From assembly GCA_051954695.1 (NCBI GenBank), contig JBQCHL010000018.1, positions 372,001 to 436,000 of the forward strand: a stretch of DNA of 64,000 nucleotides, in the 5' to 3' direction. Both the position numbers and the translations under genes were made by a program. Shown piece after piece: positions 17,239 to 26,083 of the stretch (positions are counted from its first letter, which is position 1; each line of letters starts with the position of its first letter). Under the pieces are notes generated by a model. It did no database searches. It was given only the letters and a program-made list of their open reading frames with translations, and was not told where the DNA came from. Source of the stretch: Terrimonas_A sp051954695. GTDB taxonomy: Bacteria > Bacteroidota > Bacteroidia > Chitinophagales > Chitinophagaceae.

Positions 17239-18264
17239 ATGAAAAAGCTTCTACTTCTTTTTTCACTTTTCTTTTTCGAAAAACTGGTGATTGCTCAGGC
17301 CGATACGGCTCCCAGGAACAAATATGTGCTGGTGATCCATGGCGGTGCCGGCACCATTCTCAAAAGCCAGATGACCCCTGAAAAGGAAAAAGCCTATACT
17401 GAATCCCTGAATGCTGCGCTGGAAAAAGGGCAGGCTGTTTTGCAAAAAGGAGGCACTGCCCTCGACGCAGTGGAAGCAACTGTCCGTTACCTGGAAGATA
17501 ATCCCCTCTTCAATGCCGGAAAGGGTGCTGTATTCACCAACGAAGGGAAAAACGAACTGGATGCCGCGATCATGAACGGGCAAACCCTGGCTGCTGGTTC
17601 TGTGGCCGGAGTTACTACTATCCGCAATCCTATCACAACTGCCCGTGCCGTGATGGAAAAAAGTCCACATGTAATGATGTCAGGAAAGGGTGCGGAGAAA
17701 TTTGCTGCACAGCAGGGGCTTGAAATAGTAGACCCTTCTTATTTCTATACAGAAGATCGCTGGAGGGGCTTGCAGCGTGCCAAAAGGGAAGATTCGCTCA
17801 AGGCAAATCAGCCGGGAGCATTGAAACAACCGGAGAACAAGGATTATAAATACGGAACAGTGGGTGCCGTTGCGCTCGACCAGCATGGCAATCTTGCAGC
17901 AGCTACCAGTACCGGTGGTATGACCAATAAAAAATTCGGCCGCATTGGTGATGCACCCATCATTGGTGCCGGCACTTATGCGAATAACAAAACAGTAGCC
18001 ATCAGCGGCACAGGCTGGGGTGAATTCTTTATCCGCCTGGTAATGGCCAAGAGCATCAGCGATATGATGCAATACGGAAAAATGACCCTGAAAGCAGCAT
18101 CCGATGAAATGGTGATGAAACAATTGCCTGCATTGGGTGGAGACGGTGGTTTGATTGCTGTGGACAAGGACGGTAATATCGCCATGCCATTTTGTACAGA
18201 GGGAATGTACAGGGGATTTGTGAAAGAAGGCGGAGAAAGGACAGTGAAGATCTACAAGGAGTAA
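17239..18264 (+). CDS. Isoaspartyl peptidase / L-asparaginase (Ntn hydrolase)
   Basis: A plant-type asparaginase that hydrolyses isoaspartyl dipeptides and asparagine. A signal peptide ending near VIAQA predicts periplasmic location. Family motifs are HGGAGTI at the start of the mature protein, NPLFNAGKGAVF, and the autocleavage site in YKYGTVGAVALD, where Thr207 becomes the N-terminal nucleophile, followed by TSTGGMTNKKFGRIGD. Precursor length (341 aa) is normal. In-frame TTG 17221 is rejected in favour of ATG 17239 (MKKLLLLFS). It stands alone, 43 bases before the next plus-strand gene. Confidence 0.92.
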   Translation: MKKLLLLFSLFFFEKLVIAQADTAPRNKYVLVIHGGAGTILKSQMTPEKEKAYTESLNAALEKGQAVLQKGGTALDAVEATVRYLEDNPLFNAGKGAVFTNEGKNELDAAIMNGQTLAAGSVAGVTTIRNPITTARAVMEKSPHVMMSGKGAEKFAAQQGLEIVDPSYFYTEDRWRGLQRAKREDSLKANQPGALKQPENKDYKYGTVGAVALDQHGNLAAATSTGGMTNKKFGRIGDAPIIGAGTYANNKTVAISGTGWGEFFIRLVMAKSISDMMQYGKMTLKAASDEMVMKQLPALGGDGGLIAVDKDGNIAMPFCTEGMYRGFVKEGGERTVKIYKE

Positions 18265-18307
18265 ATCACAAGTCATAAACTTCCTATCTTCCAGATAAAA
18301 TCTTTTC

Positions 18308-21109
18308 ATGCACAGGTTATTACTTGCCTGCATTCTGATCTTCTCCATTTCAGCTTCGCTGCAGGCGCAGCGTTTCGGCGGCACACCTCCGGGAGTGGAA
18401 TGGAGACAGATCAATACCGATACAGCCCGGATCATTTATCCTGCCGGGCTCGACAGCCAGGCACAGCGGGTGGCATTGCTTGCGCATTACCAGGCATCAC
18501 AGGCCCCGGCTCCATTGGGCAGGCAGGTACATAAGATCAATATCGTGTTGCAAAACCAGACCACTATCGCAAATGGTTATGTTGGCCTGGGGCCTTACAG
18601 AAGTGAATTCTACTTAACCCCTTCTCTGAATAATTTCAGCCTGGGCAGTTTATCATGGACAGATCAACTGGCAATCCATGAGTTCAGGCATGTGGAGCAG
18701 TTCAACAATTTCCGCAATGGTATCAGCAAGGCGTTTTATTATTTGTTTGGTGAAGAAGGTTTTGCCCTGGCAGTGAATGCTTCAGTACCTGACTGGTTTT
18801 ATGAAGGTGATGCAGTATATAATGAAACCATGCTCTCGAAGCAGGGCAGGGGGCGGTTGCCTTTATTCCTGAATGCCTACCCGGCGCTTTGGAAGGCCGG
18901 CAAGCAATACTCCTGGATGAAACTGCGCAACGGATCATTGAAAGACTATGTTCCTGATCATTATAATCTTGGTTACCTGCTGGTGAATTACGGGTACGAA
19001 AAATACGGACTTGATTTCTGGGCCAAAGTGACACATGATGCTACTGCTTATAAAGGTTTGTTTTATCCTTTTCAGAAAGCAATAGAGAGGTATAGCGGAA
19101 TGTCTTATCCTGCGTTCAGAGAAGCAGCATTTAATTATTATAAAAAAGATACAGGTCCTAACCAATTGCCTGCAGCCGTTTTGCCGGTGAATAAAAATGT
19201 GGTGACGGATCATTTGTATCCCTATATCGTTTCACCGGATTCTTTACTGTATTTAAAGACGGCTTATAATAAACGGCCGGCTTTTTTTATCAAAGATCAG
19301 CATGGTGAGCACCGGTTGAGGACAAGAGATATTTCAGTAAACGATCAGTTTGCTTACCGCAACGGCAAGATCGTGTATGCCGCTTATGAAAATGACCCAC
19401 GCTGGAGATGGAGGGATTACAGCGTGATCAAAGTACTGGACATACATACTAAACAACAGCAAACGATCACCCATAAAACAAAATATTTCTCACCTGATAT
19501 TTCACCATCAGGGCTTAAAGTGGTGGCTGTATATGCAGGTCTGAAAGGGCGAAGTGAATTGCATATACTGGATGCCGCTACGGGTAAAAAGCAGTCGGCG
19601 ATCAGTGCGGCAGATATCGGTTTGTTCACTGATCCCAAGTTCATATCCGAAGATTCGGTTATTTCAGCCGTAAGATTGACTGATGGCAGAATGGCCCTGG
19701 CTGTTTCCAGCTTATCAAACGGCAGCACTGTAAGGCTGACACCGCCTTCTTTCAATGTGATCGGTTTTCCATGGGTGAATAATGGTACTGTTTATTTTTC
19801 TGCATCATACAAAGGAAATGATAATGTATTCTGTGTCGATTGGAAGGATAAGCAGATCTATCGCATCAGCAATTGGCCTCTTGGTGATTATTTTGCTAAC
19901 GCAGCAGATGGCAAGCTGGCCTGGTCATCTTTCACTGCCGAAGGCTTTCAGTTGCAGCAGGCAGATGAAGCTTCGCTCAACCGTGAGCTGGTAACTCCTT
20001 TGGAAGCACAGACGCTGCAACCGCCTTACCCGGTAGCGCATGCCAGTGATATAAAAGAAGTAGTACCTGGTGAATTGCCCTTCCGGCATTTCCCCAGCAA
20101 TAAATACAGAAAGGGTACGAGGCTGTTCAATTTTCATAGCTGGCGTCCGTATTATGAAGATCCTGAGTTTACTTTTTCGCTGTATGGACAAAATGTATTG
20201 AACACGCTGGAAACACAACTGTATTATTTATATAACGAAAATGACCGCACAAGTGCAGTGGGAGCAAGTGCTACATTCGGTCAGTGGTTCCCTTATCTCA
20301 GTATTGGCACGCAATACACATTCAACAGGAGCGTAGCTGTCGGCAATAAACTGAAACAATGGGGACAGCTTGATTCAAGGGTTGGATTAGGTATCCCCTT
20401 AAGTTGGACAAGCGGACGAACGCACAAGCAATTCGTTGCCGGTACCAATTATTTTTACCGCAACGATTTCAACAAAGGCATTTATAAAGATTCATTCGTA
20501 CAAAACAATTTCAGTTATCTCCATCACTACCTGCAATGGTCGCAGCAGGTGGAAACAGCACCGCAGCATATTTTTCCCAGGTTGGGATACAGCCTGTCTG
20601 CCGAATACCGGTATGCGATCAGTAAGTATGATAGCTGGCATTGGTTGGGTGGCGCTTCGCTGTACCTGCCCGGTTTTCTTCCTGCACACAGTATTGTTGT
20701 AACCGGAGGATACCAGGAAACAGATACGTTGAATACACTCTTTGGCAATCGCATGGCTTATTCCCGTGGATATAATGAAGCATATTTTGCGCGGATGTGG
20801 CGTACTTCCTTAAATTATCATTTCCCTCTGTGGTATCCGGATTGGGGGTTTGCCAATATTTTATACCTGAAACGTATCCGTGGCAATGGGTTTTATGATC
20901 TCACTAAAGTGTATTCAAGAGATAAAACAGCAACCGCCAACCAGCGAAGTGTTGGCGGAGAACTATTCTTTGATACAAAATGGTGGAACCAGTATGAACT
21001 AAGCTTTGGTTTCCGTGTCAGCCATTTGCTCGACAAGGATTTTTATACAGGAAGGAAGGGAGAGACCGTGTTTGAGTTTATTATGCCGGTATCCATCTTT
21101 CCGAAATAA
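18308..21109 (+). CDS. Secreted gluzincin-like protein with beta-propeller and outer-membrane barrel
   Basis: A 933-residue protein with a signal peptide (LQAQ end). An N-terminal metallopeptidase-like domain carries HEFRH at about residues 124-128 and a downstream Glu in WFYEGDAVYNE near residue 166, the arrangement of zinc gluzincins. A middle section (about 290-600) has TolB/PD40-like repeats such as FSPDISPSGLKVVAVY and AVRLTDGRMALAVS. A C-terminal part (about 620-933) looks like an outer-membrane beta-barrel ending in an aromatic-rich strand (FEFIMPVSIFPK). Such three-part proteins occur in Bacteroidota, but the substrate is unknown. Zinc binding and barrel insertion are inferred. Confidence 0.72.
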   Translation: MHRLLLACILIFSISASLQAQRFGGTPPGVEWRQINTDTARIIYPAGLDSQAQRVALLAHYQASQAPAPLGRQVHKINIVLQNQTTIANGYVGLGPYRSEFYLTPSLNNFSLGSLSWTDQLAIHEFRHVEQFNNFRNGISKAFYYLFGEEGFALAVNASVPDWFYEGDAVYNETMLSKQGRGRLPLFLNAYPALWKAGKQYSWMKLRNGSLKDYVPDHYNLGYLLVNYGYEKYGLDFWAKVTHDATAYKGLFYPFQKAIERYSGMSYPAFREAAFNYYKKDTGPNQLPAAVLPVNKNVVTDHLYPYIVSPDSLLYLKTAYNKRPAFFIKDQHGEHRLRTRDISVNDQFAYRNGKIVYAAYENDPRWRWRDYSVIKVLDIHTKQQQTITHKTKYFSPDISPSGLKVVAVYAGLKGRSELHILDAATGKKQSAISAADIGLFTDPKFISEDSVISAVRLTDGRMALAVSSLSNGSTVRLTPPSFNVIGFPWVNNGTVYFSASYKGNDNVFCVDWKDKQIYRISNWPLGDYFANAADGKLAWSSFTAEGFQLQQADEASLNRELVTPLEAQTLQPPYPVAHASDIKEVVPGELPFRHFPSNKYRKGTRLFNFHSWRPYYEDPEFTFSLYGQNVLNTLETQLYYLYNENDRTSAVGASATFGQWFPYLSIGTQYTFNRSVAVGNKLKQWGQLDSRVGLGIPLSWTSGRTHKQFVAGTNYFYRNDFNKGIYKDSFVQNNFSYLHHYLQWSQQVETAPQHIFPRLGYSLSAEYRYAISKYDSWHWLGGASLYLPGFLPAHSIVVTGGYQETDTLNTLFGNRMAYSRGYNEAYFARMWRTSLNYHFPLWYPDWGFANILYLKRIRGNGFYDLTKVYSRDKTATANQRSVGGELFFDTKWWNQYELSFGFRVSHLLDKDFYTGRKGETVFEFIMPVSIFPK

Positions 21110-21116
21110 ACGTTGT

Positions 21117-21389
21117 TCAACGCCTACTCTTAAGCCCCTTTAACTTTGTAACCAGCGCCACATACTCCTCCATTGCCGCTTCCTTTGTCTTTCCTTTTAA
21201 GCCAGACCATGCTTCATGCTTGGCTTTATTGACAAAATCAAAAGGATTGGAAGGCGGATCAGTGTTTACATCTCCTTCAGTAGCCTGTTTATAGAGAGAA
21301 TATAATTGCAATAAAATATCGTTGCCGGGCTTTTCAGACAGCGTCTTACTGCCGGCAACCGCTTTTTCGAATTGTTCTTTCAGTTCCAT
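21117..21389 (-). CDS. Acyl-CoA-binding protein
   Basis: A 90-residue member of the ACBP family, a four-helix cytosolic protein that binds long-chain acyl-CoA esters. The conserved LQLYSLYKQATEGDVNT segment and the KHEAWSGLKGKTKEAAMEEY segment contain the family's Tyr, Lys and Trp ligand-contacting positions. Full length is normal. ACBP is scattered in bacteria but frequent in this phylum. It lies between a plus-strand barrel protein (7-base gap, convergent) and the phosphatase gene on its own strand. Confidence 0.92.
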   Translation of the reverse strand: MELKEQFEKAVAGSKTLSEKPGNDILLQLYSLYKQATEGDVNTDPPSNPFDFVNKAKHEAWSGLKGKTKEAAMEEYVALVTKLKGLKSRR

Positions 21390-21414
21390 TGTTATTGGTT
21401 TTACTGGGCAGTTT

Positions 21415-23037
21415 TTATTTTGTCAGTTCTTCTACAACATGTCCGACTGTGCCATTAGGCATTTGAATATGCAGGAGAGCAGCAACTGTTGGAGCAATAT
21501 CCGTCATATAAGTTTCGCGGTTGGTTTTGCCGGGTTTTACTTTCCAGCCAAACCATAGCAGGGGAATATGCGCATCATAAGGATTCCAGGTGCCATGCGT
21601 GGTGCCTTTATATCCGCCATCGAACCATTGCGGCATGAAGACAAATTGTATATCACCGCTCAGTTTTTGATTATAACCGTTGTTTACTCTTTCTTTAATG
21701 GTATTGGGCAGAGTGGTTTCAGCCAACTCGTGCAGATCGAACGCGCTCATGATAGCCGGATGCTGGCGAAGTTCATTGATTGCCCATTTTTTAAAATCAT
21801 CCTGCTCCACTTTGTTTGCTTCCAGTGCAGAATAGTTCAGGTAAAGCTGGTAGTTCATTACCTGTTCGATCGCATTTTTTACACCGAATTTCTTTTCCGC
21901 ATTTTCATTTAGCCATTTCCTGATCTCCGCGTCGTCAAATGCACCGGCAGGAATCCTGTTTTCCTTCATGAATTCAGGTACATGGGCCGCACCATGATCG
22001 GCTGTAAGGAAAACGAGATACTGGCCTTTGCCCAGTTTTGTATCGAGGAAATTGAAGAATGCTCCCATTTCTTTATCCAATCGCAGGTAAACGTCTTCCA
22101 CTTCGATAGAGTTGGGGCCAAAAGCATGGCCAACATAATCAGTAGAGGAGAAGCTGACAGTAAGAAAATCAGTAACACCTCTTTGCCCCATTTGTTCGCC
22201 ATCCACAGCAGCTTTGGCCATTTCAAAAGTGTAAGTATTGCCATAAGGTGTGGTACGGAATGTTTCATACTTATCCTTGGTAATGGAAGCGGTAAGATGC
22301 GGAAAAGTATTATCCTCTCCGCGTAAATTCGATTCGTAGGTTTTATCGTCTGTTGTGCTTTGTTTGTAAGTATTGATAGGATAAAGCGTGTTCCAGTTTT
22401 GCTGGAGGTATTGATCAGGCAGCTTTTTATCATTGACCTTTTTTACCCAGGCAGGCAGGTCATTCATATAATAAGTGCTGGTGATCCAACCACCGCTGCT
22501 GTTATCGAACCAGTAGGCGGCATTTGCGGAATGACCTGCAGGTAAAATGGCGCCACGGTCTTTCAGGGCTATGCCAATAGTTTTGCTGTTGAAATTAGTG
22601 GCGAGGCGCAGCTCATCCGTGATGGTGGTGGTCCACATGTTCCTGGGCGACATTTTTCCGGCTGTTGAACTGCTTCCGACAGTATTCACGGTAGTGTCTT
22701 CCGCACAATACCAGGACCTTTTCAGGTCACGGCGGTACCAGCTATTACCGATAATGCCATTGATAGCTGGCACGCTGCCGGTATAAACAGCCGTGTGGCC
22801 TGCAGCGGTATAAGTGGGTGTGTAAGGAATAAAAGTGTTCTCGCAACTGAAGCCCTGGTTCAGCATGCGCTTGAAACCATCTGGCGAATAGCGGTCATAA
22901 TAACGGTAGAGATAATCCCAGCGCATCTGGTCCACTACTATGCCAACCACCAGCTTGGGCCTTTGAAGAGACTGGGCAAAGATTGAGTTGCTGCAAAAAA
23001 GAAAGAACGAAATAATCAGGGTCATCAACCGGAACAT
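21415..23037 (-). CDS. PafA-type alkaline phosphatase
   Basis: A secreted phosphate monoesterase of the alkaline phosphatase superfamily, close to PafA of Flavobacteriia. After a signal peptide ending IFAQ, the first metal-binding Asp is in VGIVVDQMRWD. The nucleophile threonine is in the PTYTAAGHTAVYTGS segment, the conserved Asn in GIIGNSWY, and the Lys/Arg pair in ALKDRGAILPAGH, the feature that separates PafA from diesterase relatives. The later metal ligands include TADHGAAHVP and THGTWNPYD. ATG 23037 (MFRLMTLI) is preferred over 23058, which overlaps the promoter element. Confidence 0.87.
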   Translation of the reverse strand: MFRLMTLIISFFLFCSNSIFAQSLQRPKLVVGIVVDQMRWDYLYRYYDRYSPDGFKRMLNQGFSCENTFIPYTPTYTAAGHTAVYTGSVPAINGIIGNSWYRRDLKRSWYCAEDTTVNTVGSSSTAGKMSPRNMWTTTITDELRLATNFNSKTIGIALKDRGAILPAGHSANAAYWFDNSSGGWITSTYYMNDLPAWVKKVNDKKLPDQYLQQNWNTLYPINTYKQSTTDDKTYESNLRGEDNTFPHLTASITKDKYETFRTTPYGNTYTFEMAKAAVDGEQMGQRGVTDFLTVSFSSTDYVGHAFGPNSIEVEDVYLRLDKEMGAFFNFLDTKLGKGQYLVFLTADHGAAHVPEFMKENRIPAGAFDDAEIRKWLNENAEKKFGVKNAIEQVMNYQLYLNYSALEANKVEQDDFKKWAINELRQHPAIMSAFDLHELAETTLPNTIKERVNNGYNQKLSGDIQFVFMPQWFDGGYKGTTHGTWNPYDAHIPLLWFGWKVKPGKTNRETYMTDIAPTVAALLHIQMPNGTVGHVVEELTK

Positions 23038-23055
23038 AGGTAATACTGTTTTGCA

Positions 23056-23063
23056 CAAAAGTA
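23056..23063 (-). promoter_or_regulatory. -7 promoter element TACTTTTG
   Basis: Exact TAnnTTTG match on the minus strand, 18 bases ahead of the chosen phosphatase start. It supports that start, because a start at 23058 would lie within the element. Confidence 0.5.
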
Positions 23064-23357
23064 GGGGATTATGAGAGAGTTAGAGAGAGGTAATATAATG
23101 GTAATAGATAAGCAGTTCTCAATGCTTTATTTTCAATTACCAGGCTTATACAAGCAATTATTTTTTGGGGATAAATGGGTGGAGCAGGGTAACATCTGCG
23201 GGTTTTTTCGTTATAGTGATTATTTGATATATATTGAAAATCATCGATTTATGAACGGTTTTTGCTGCAAGCCTTATTTCTCCCCGGTAGATTTTCCCTG
23301 TTAAACTACTATTGCAAGGCCTTTGCCTGCGATGTATTTTGTGACAAATTCAATGGT

Positions 23358-23441
23358 ATGATAAAAACCAGTTTAGTTGTCAAAGTATTCCGTTACGTAC
23401 TTTTTGCTACTGTCTTTACTCTGTACCTGTTGTTGTTGTAA
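23358..23441 (+). CDS. Possible 27-residue hydrophobic peptide
   Basis: A short frame encoding MIKTSLVVKVFRYV then a run of Leu, Val and aromatic residues, i.e. a basic N-terminus followed by one membrane-spanning helix. It is the only plausible coding element in the 509-base gap between the phosphatase and DUF4268 genes. A near-consensus -7 element (TATTTTG) is about 20 bases upstream, and a terminator-like hairpin lies 50 bases downstream. The transcript could equally be a small RNA. Nothing identifies a family. Confidence 0.3.
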   Translation: MIKTSLVVKVFRYVLFATVFTLYLLLL

Positions 23442-23490
23442 GTTCAAAGTTAGCCGGAATAAAAAATTGCCAGAGTTTCTCCTGGCTATA

Positions 23491-23520
23491 AAAGCGATCC
23501 GATATGCCGGACCGCTTTTT
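23491..23520 (+). terminator. Rho-independent terminator
   Basis: AAAGCG-a-TCCG / CGGA-c-CGCTTT stem with one internal mismatch, followed by a T-run, ahead of the DUF4268 promoter. It would end whatever is transcribed from the gap after 23330. A second small hairpin (GCCAG...CTGGC) precedes it. Confidence 0.6.
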
Positions 23521-23534
23521 GTTTTTTGCCATAC

Positions 23535-23542
23535 TACCTTTG
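23535..23542 (+). promoter_or_regulatory. -7 promoter element TACCTTTG, predicted leaderless
   Basis: Exact TAnnTTTG match ending five bases before the DUF4268 start codon. With the usual spacing, transcription would begin at or next to the A of ATG. Confidence 0.5.
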
Positions 23543-23546
23543 CGCT

Positions 23547-24002
23547 ATGTACAGCAAGCAGGAAGCCTCTTTGATCCGTAAAGATTTCTGGACCAGCCTC
23601 GGATTATATATGCGTCCTTTAGCGGGCGCGGGCGGTGAGCCGGTGAACTGGCTCAATTATAAAACCGGCATCAAGCATATCTATTTCCGCATGGATGCCA
23701 ATAATAAAATGGCTTCCATTGCTATCGAGCTTTCCCATCCTGACAATGAACTGCGCCAGCATTATTTTAAACAACTACAGTTGCTCAGATCAATACTTAT
23801 ACAGGAAACAGGTGAAGACTGGGAATGGGAGCCCGATAGTCATGATGAAGATGGCAAACTTTTCAGCCGCATCGGCACCCGTATAGAGGGCGTTAACATC
23901 TTCAACAAGGCCGACTGGCCTGAGATCATTTCTTTCCTCAAGCCAAGAATGGTGGCCCTGGATGCGTTCTGGTACCAGGTAAAAGATATTGTAGAGAGTT
24001 AA
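23547..24002 (+). CDS. DUF4268 domain protein
   Basis: A 151-residue cytosolic protein matching the DUF4268 family, which is a stand-alone or restriction-associated domain of unknown activity. Visible family features are DFWTSLGLYMRP near the start, the charged EDWEWEPDSHDEDG segment, and the C-terminal DWPEIISFLKPRMVALDAFW. The 5' frame opens at 23526, but the ATG at 23547 fits both homolog starts and the promoter element. It stands alone with its own promoter and is followed by two small genes on the other strand. Confidence 0.8.
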   Translation: MYSKQEASLIRKDFWTSLGLYMRPLAGAGGEPVNWLNYKTGIKHIYFRMDANNKMASIAIELSHPDNELRQHYFKQLQLLRSILIQETGEDWEWEPDSHDEDGKLFSRIGTRIEGVNIFNKADWPEIISFLKPRMVALDAFWYQVKDIVES

Positions 24003-24045
24003 GCATCCGGGCAACAGTCCTCTTTTATCAAGATGGGGATTATTT

Positions 24046-24162
24046 TCAACAGTGGCCTAACAAAAAATAAACGATCGCGAACACAACGAGGAATCCGAGG
24101 CAACCGCCTCCCCATTTATATCCGGCATAACCGGCGATAAGTGTCTTTAGCCAACCTTTCAT
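24046..24162 (-). CDS. Small 38-residue membrane protein
   Basis: Encodes MKGWLKTLIAGYAGYKWGGG, then a hydrophobic segment ending in HC. One glycine-rich amphipathic part and one transmembrane helix are evident. It starts 14 bases downstream of another small gene and is probably cotranscribed with it. The clean ATG, the stop and the consistent membrane-protein composition support it; no family is known to me. Confidence 0.5.
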   Translation of the reverse strand: MKGWLKTLIAGYAGYKWGGGCLGFLVVFAIVYFLLGHC

Positions 24163-24176
24163 ACTTTATTCTTTGA

Positions 24177-24326
24177 TCAATGATGTTTAAAATATTGTAT
24201 CTCCCTTTCATGCTTCTTCGCTTCTTCCAGGCTGCTGAACGTTCCCAGGTTGCGGCGCTTGTTTGTTTTAGGGTTTTTCTTTCGTGAATAAATGCGGTAT
24301 TCACCTGATTTCAATTTCCGTATCAT
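24177..24326 (-). CDS. Small basic protein, 49 aa
   Basis: Encodes MIRKLKSGEYRIYSRKKNPK, continuing with NKRRNLGTFSSLEEAKKHE. The pattern 'SGEYRIYSRK...NLGTFSSLEEAKKHEREIQYFK' resembles a conserved small family in bacteria that looks like a miniature AP2/integrase-like beta-sheet plus helix. DNA or RNA binding would be a guess. It has a normal ATG, is strongly basic and precedes a 38-residue membrane protein gene. Confidence 0.6.
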   Translation of the reverse strand: MIRKLKSGEYRIYSRKKNPKTNKRRNLGTFSSLEEAKKHEREIQYFKHH

Positions 24327-24414
24327 AACAAACGTTTTTCTAAAAAAGCCAATTAATATGCCAGTCCTTCCTCATTGGCATGAAACTTACACTTTACCCG
24401 GTAAAATAAGCAAT

Positions 24415-25301
24415 ATGAGGCTGACACCTGTAATAATCAGCATAGTAGCCGGTGCAATATTACTGGCTCAGTGCGATATGCCCCGGAAAAAGAAAGAGGA
24501 ACCAACCCATCCTCAAAAGCCGGCTCCTCCTGAATGGAAAAAACCTGCTCAAAAGATCAGTTATCATGCAGAGCGTGCCAAAGAATGGTCCCGGAAAAAG
24601 AAAGACAGCTTGAACAGCGCACAACAAAAAGTCATTATGGTGGTGAACAGGGTAGATATGGCCAATCTTCCCAGTCTTGACTCCATAATTATACCCAATG
24701 ATCTTTCAGGTGATATAGTATATTATCTTCCTTCCCTTTGCAGTTGCCTTTCCTGGATGATGTCAGCAAGATCGTTTTTTTCTCTTACCCTGCGCAGGCT
24801 TTTGCTGTTTATGAATATGGTAATCTTGTATATGCCGGTCCAAGCAATATGGGACGGAAAAAAGATCCGACACCAACCGGACTTTATTTTACCAACTGGA
24901 AAGCTGAAGAGACCACCAGCACATTTAATGATGAGTGGATATTGAAATGGAATTTTAATATCCAGAACAAAGCAGGTATTGGCTGGCATCAATATGCATT
25001 GCCTGGTTATCCTGCATCGCATTCCTGTCTCCGCTTGTTGGAAGATGATGCGCGCTTCCTCTATAAATGGGCCGATGAATGGAAGTTGAAAGGAACAGAC
25101 AGCATCGTTCTCAAAGGCACACCAGTTATTGTATTTGGTAGTTATCCCTTTGATGGACGAAAGCCCTGGCTCAACCTTATTACCGACCCAAACGCACTTG
25201 ATATCCCTGCCAGCGAACTGGAAGATATTGTAAAACCTCATTTGCCGGAGATATTGAACGCACAGGAAAAAAGATGGTCATTTGTTGCGAAGCCGAAGTA
25301 A
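24415..25301 (+). pseudogene. L,D-transpeptidase (YkuD) lipoprotein broken by a -1 frameshift
   Basis: Would encode a lipoprotein (lipobox LLAQC, start ATG 24415) whose YkuD domain cross-links or anchors peptidoglycan. The first frame runs through SGDIVYYLP at about 24732. The protein then continues only in the -1 frame as PLQLPFLDDVSKIVFF, giving the rest of the domain with the catalytic-site pattern WHQYALPGYPASHSCLRLL. A single missing base near 24727-24738 explains it. It could be a sequencing error, true decay, or less likely programmed slippage; no classic slippery heptamer is evident. The 3' end overlaps the convergent membrane-protein gene by 24 bases. Confidence 0.75.
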
Positions 25302-25907
25302 TACAAACCAGGCAAGAAAAAAGATGAAAGTGATCTTTTGGACCACCGGCAGATAATAACGCTGCCCGGAATAATAAAGCCATGTATTCAAAAGCCCAAG
25401 CAAAAACCCGATCACACCTAACCCAAAAAGCAGGAACATTTTTTTACGGTAAAGTCCTGCCGATGTCAGCAGTATGGCCATAAAACCAAGTGTCGAGGCC
25501 ATATTGATCACTTGGTCATGATCATATGAAAACAGGAAGAACAGTATAGCCATGGAAAGAACACCGCACAAGGAGATAAACTTCTGCAATGGCCTGGAAA
25601 ACGGAAGGTGGGAAGGCACAAAATACCAGATCAGTGCCAGGCTGGCTGCAAGCACGCACATTGCAGAAATGGCCAAAGATCTGGCCGTATTAGGCTGGCC
25701 ATTCTGTGAATAAGGAGCCATCAGTTCACACCAGTAATTGTGCAGCCAGTTAAAACCTTTTGCATGCCTGTCAATATCCGATCCTCCGGGATACAATAAG
25801 GTAGCGATAACATATAGCAGGCTAAATAAAACGATACCCGCAACCGGTAAATAAACCGGCCATTTTCTTGTAGCCTGTGTCAGCGATTGTTGTCTGGGTA
25901 AATTCAT
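25278..25907 (-). CDS. Six-helix membrane protein, DUF998-like
   Basis: A 209-residue integral membrane protein with six predicted helices and the segment LLYPGGSDIDRHAKGFNW followed by HNYWCELM in the first loop, which resembles the DUF998/frag1-like family. No activity is known. The ATG at 25907 is chosen over an in-frame TTG one codon upstream. Its 3' end overlaps the L,D-transpeptidase gene by 24 bases in convergent orientation. Confidence 0.65.
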   Translation of the reverse strand: MNLPRQQSLTQATRKWPVYLPVAGIVLFSLLYVIATLLYPGGSDIDRHAKGFNWLHNYWCELMAPYSQNGQPNTARSLAISAMCVLAASLALIWYFVPSHLPFSRPLQKFISLCGVLSMAILFFLFSYDHDQVINMASTLGFMAILLTSAGLYRKKMFLLFGLGVIGFLLGLLNTWLYYSGQRYYLPVVQKITFIFFLAWFVLLRLRNK

Positions 25908-26029
25908 CAATACCTGTTGGTGAGCCCCTATTAGGCAGGGATAGTCGGGCAGACTAATGTAGGAAAGTTTGTTTATAATTTAGGGTCAGACTATAGACTG
26001 CCGACTACCGACTCCTGACTCTTTTTTAC

Positions 26030-26037
26030 TACCTTTG
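26030..26037 (+). promoter_or_regulatory. -7 promoter element TACCTTTG for lepA
   Basis: Exact TAnnTTTG match, 46 bases before the lepA ATG. The sequence just upstream is a run of short GACT-type repeats (25997-26019). Confidence 0.5.
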
Positions 26038-26083
26038 CACCCTCGAAAACCGCCGCTACGAGCGGTAACGGGATAAATTATAC

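Noticed and set aside
16940..17266. 108-codon open frame on the minus strand across the divergent gap
   Set aside because: It spans the palindromic repeat and the start of the asparaginase gene, has no family resemblance and is Lys/Asn-rich as expected from AT-rich non-coding DNA.
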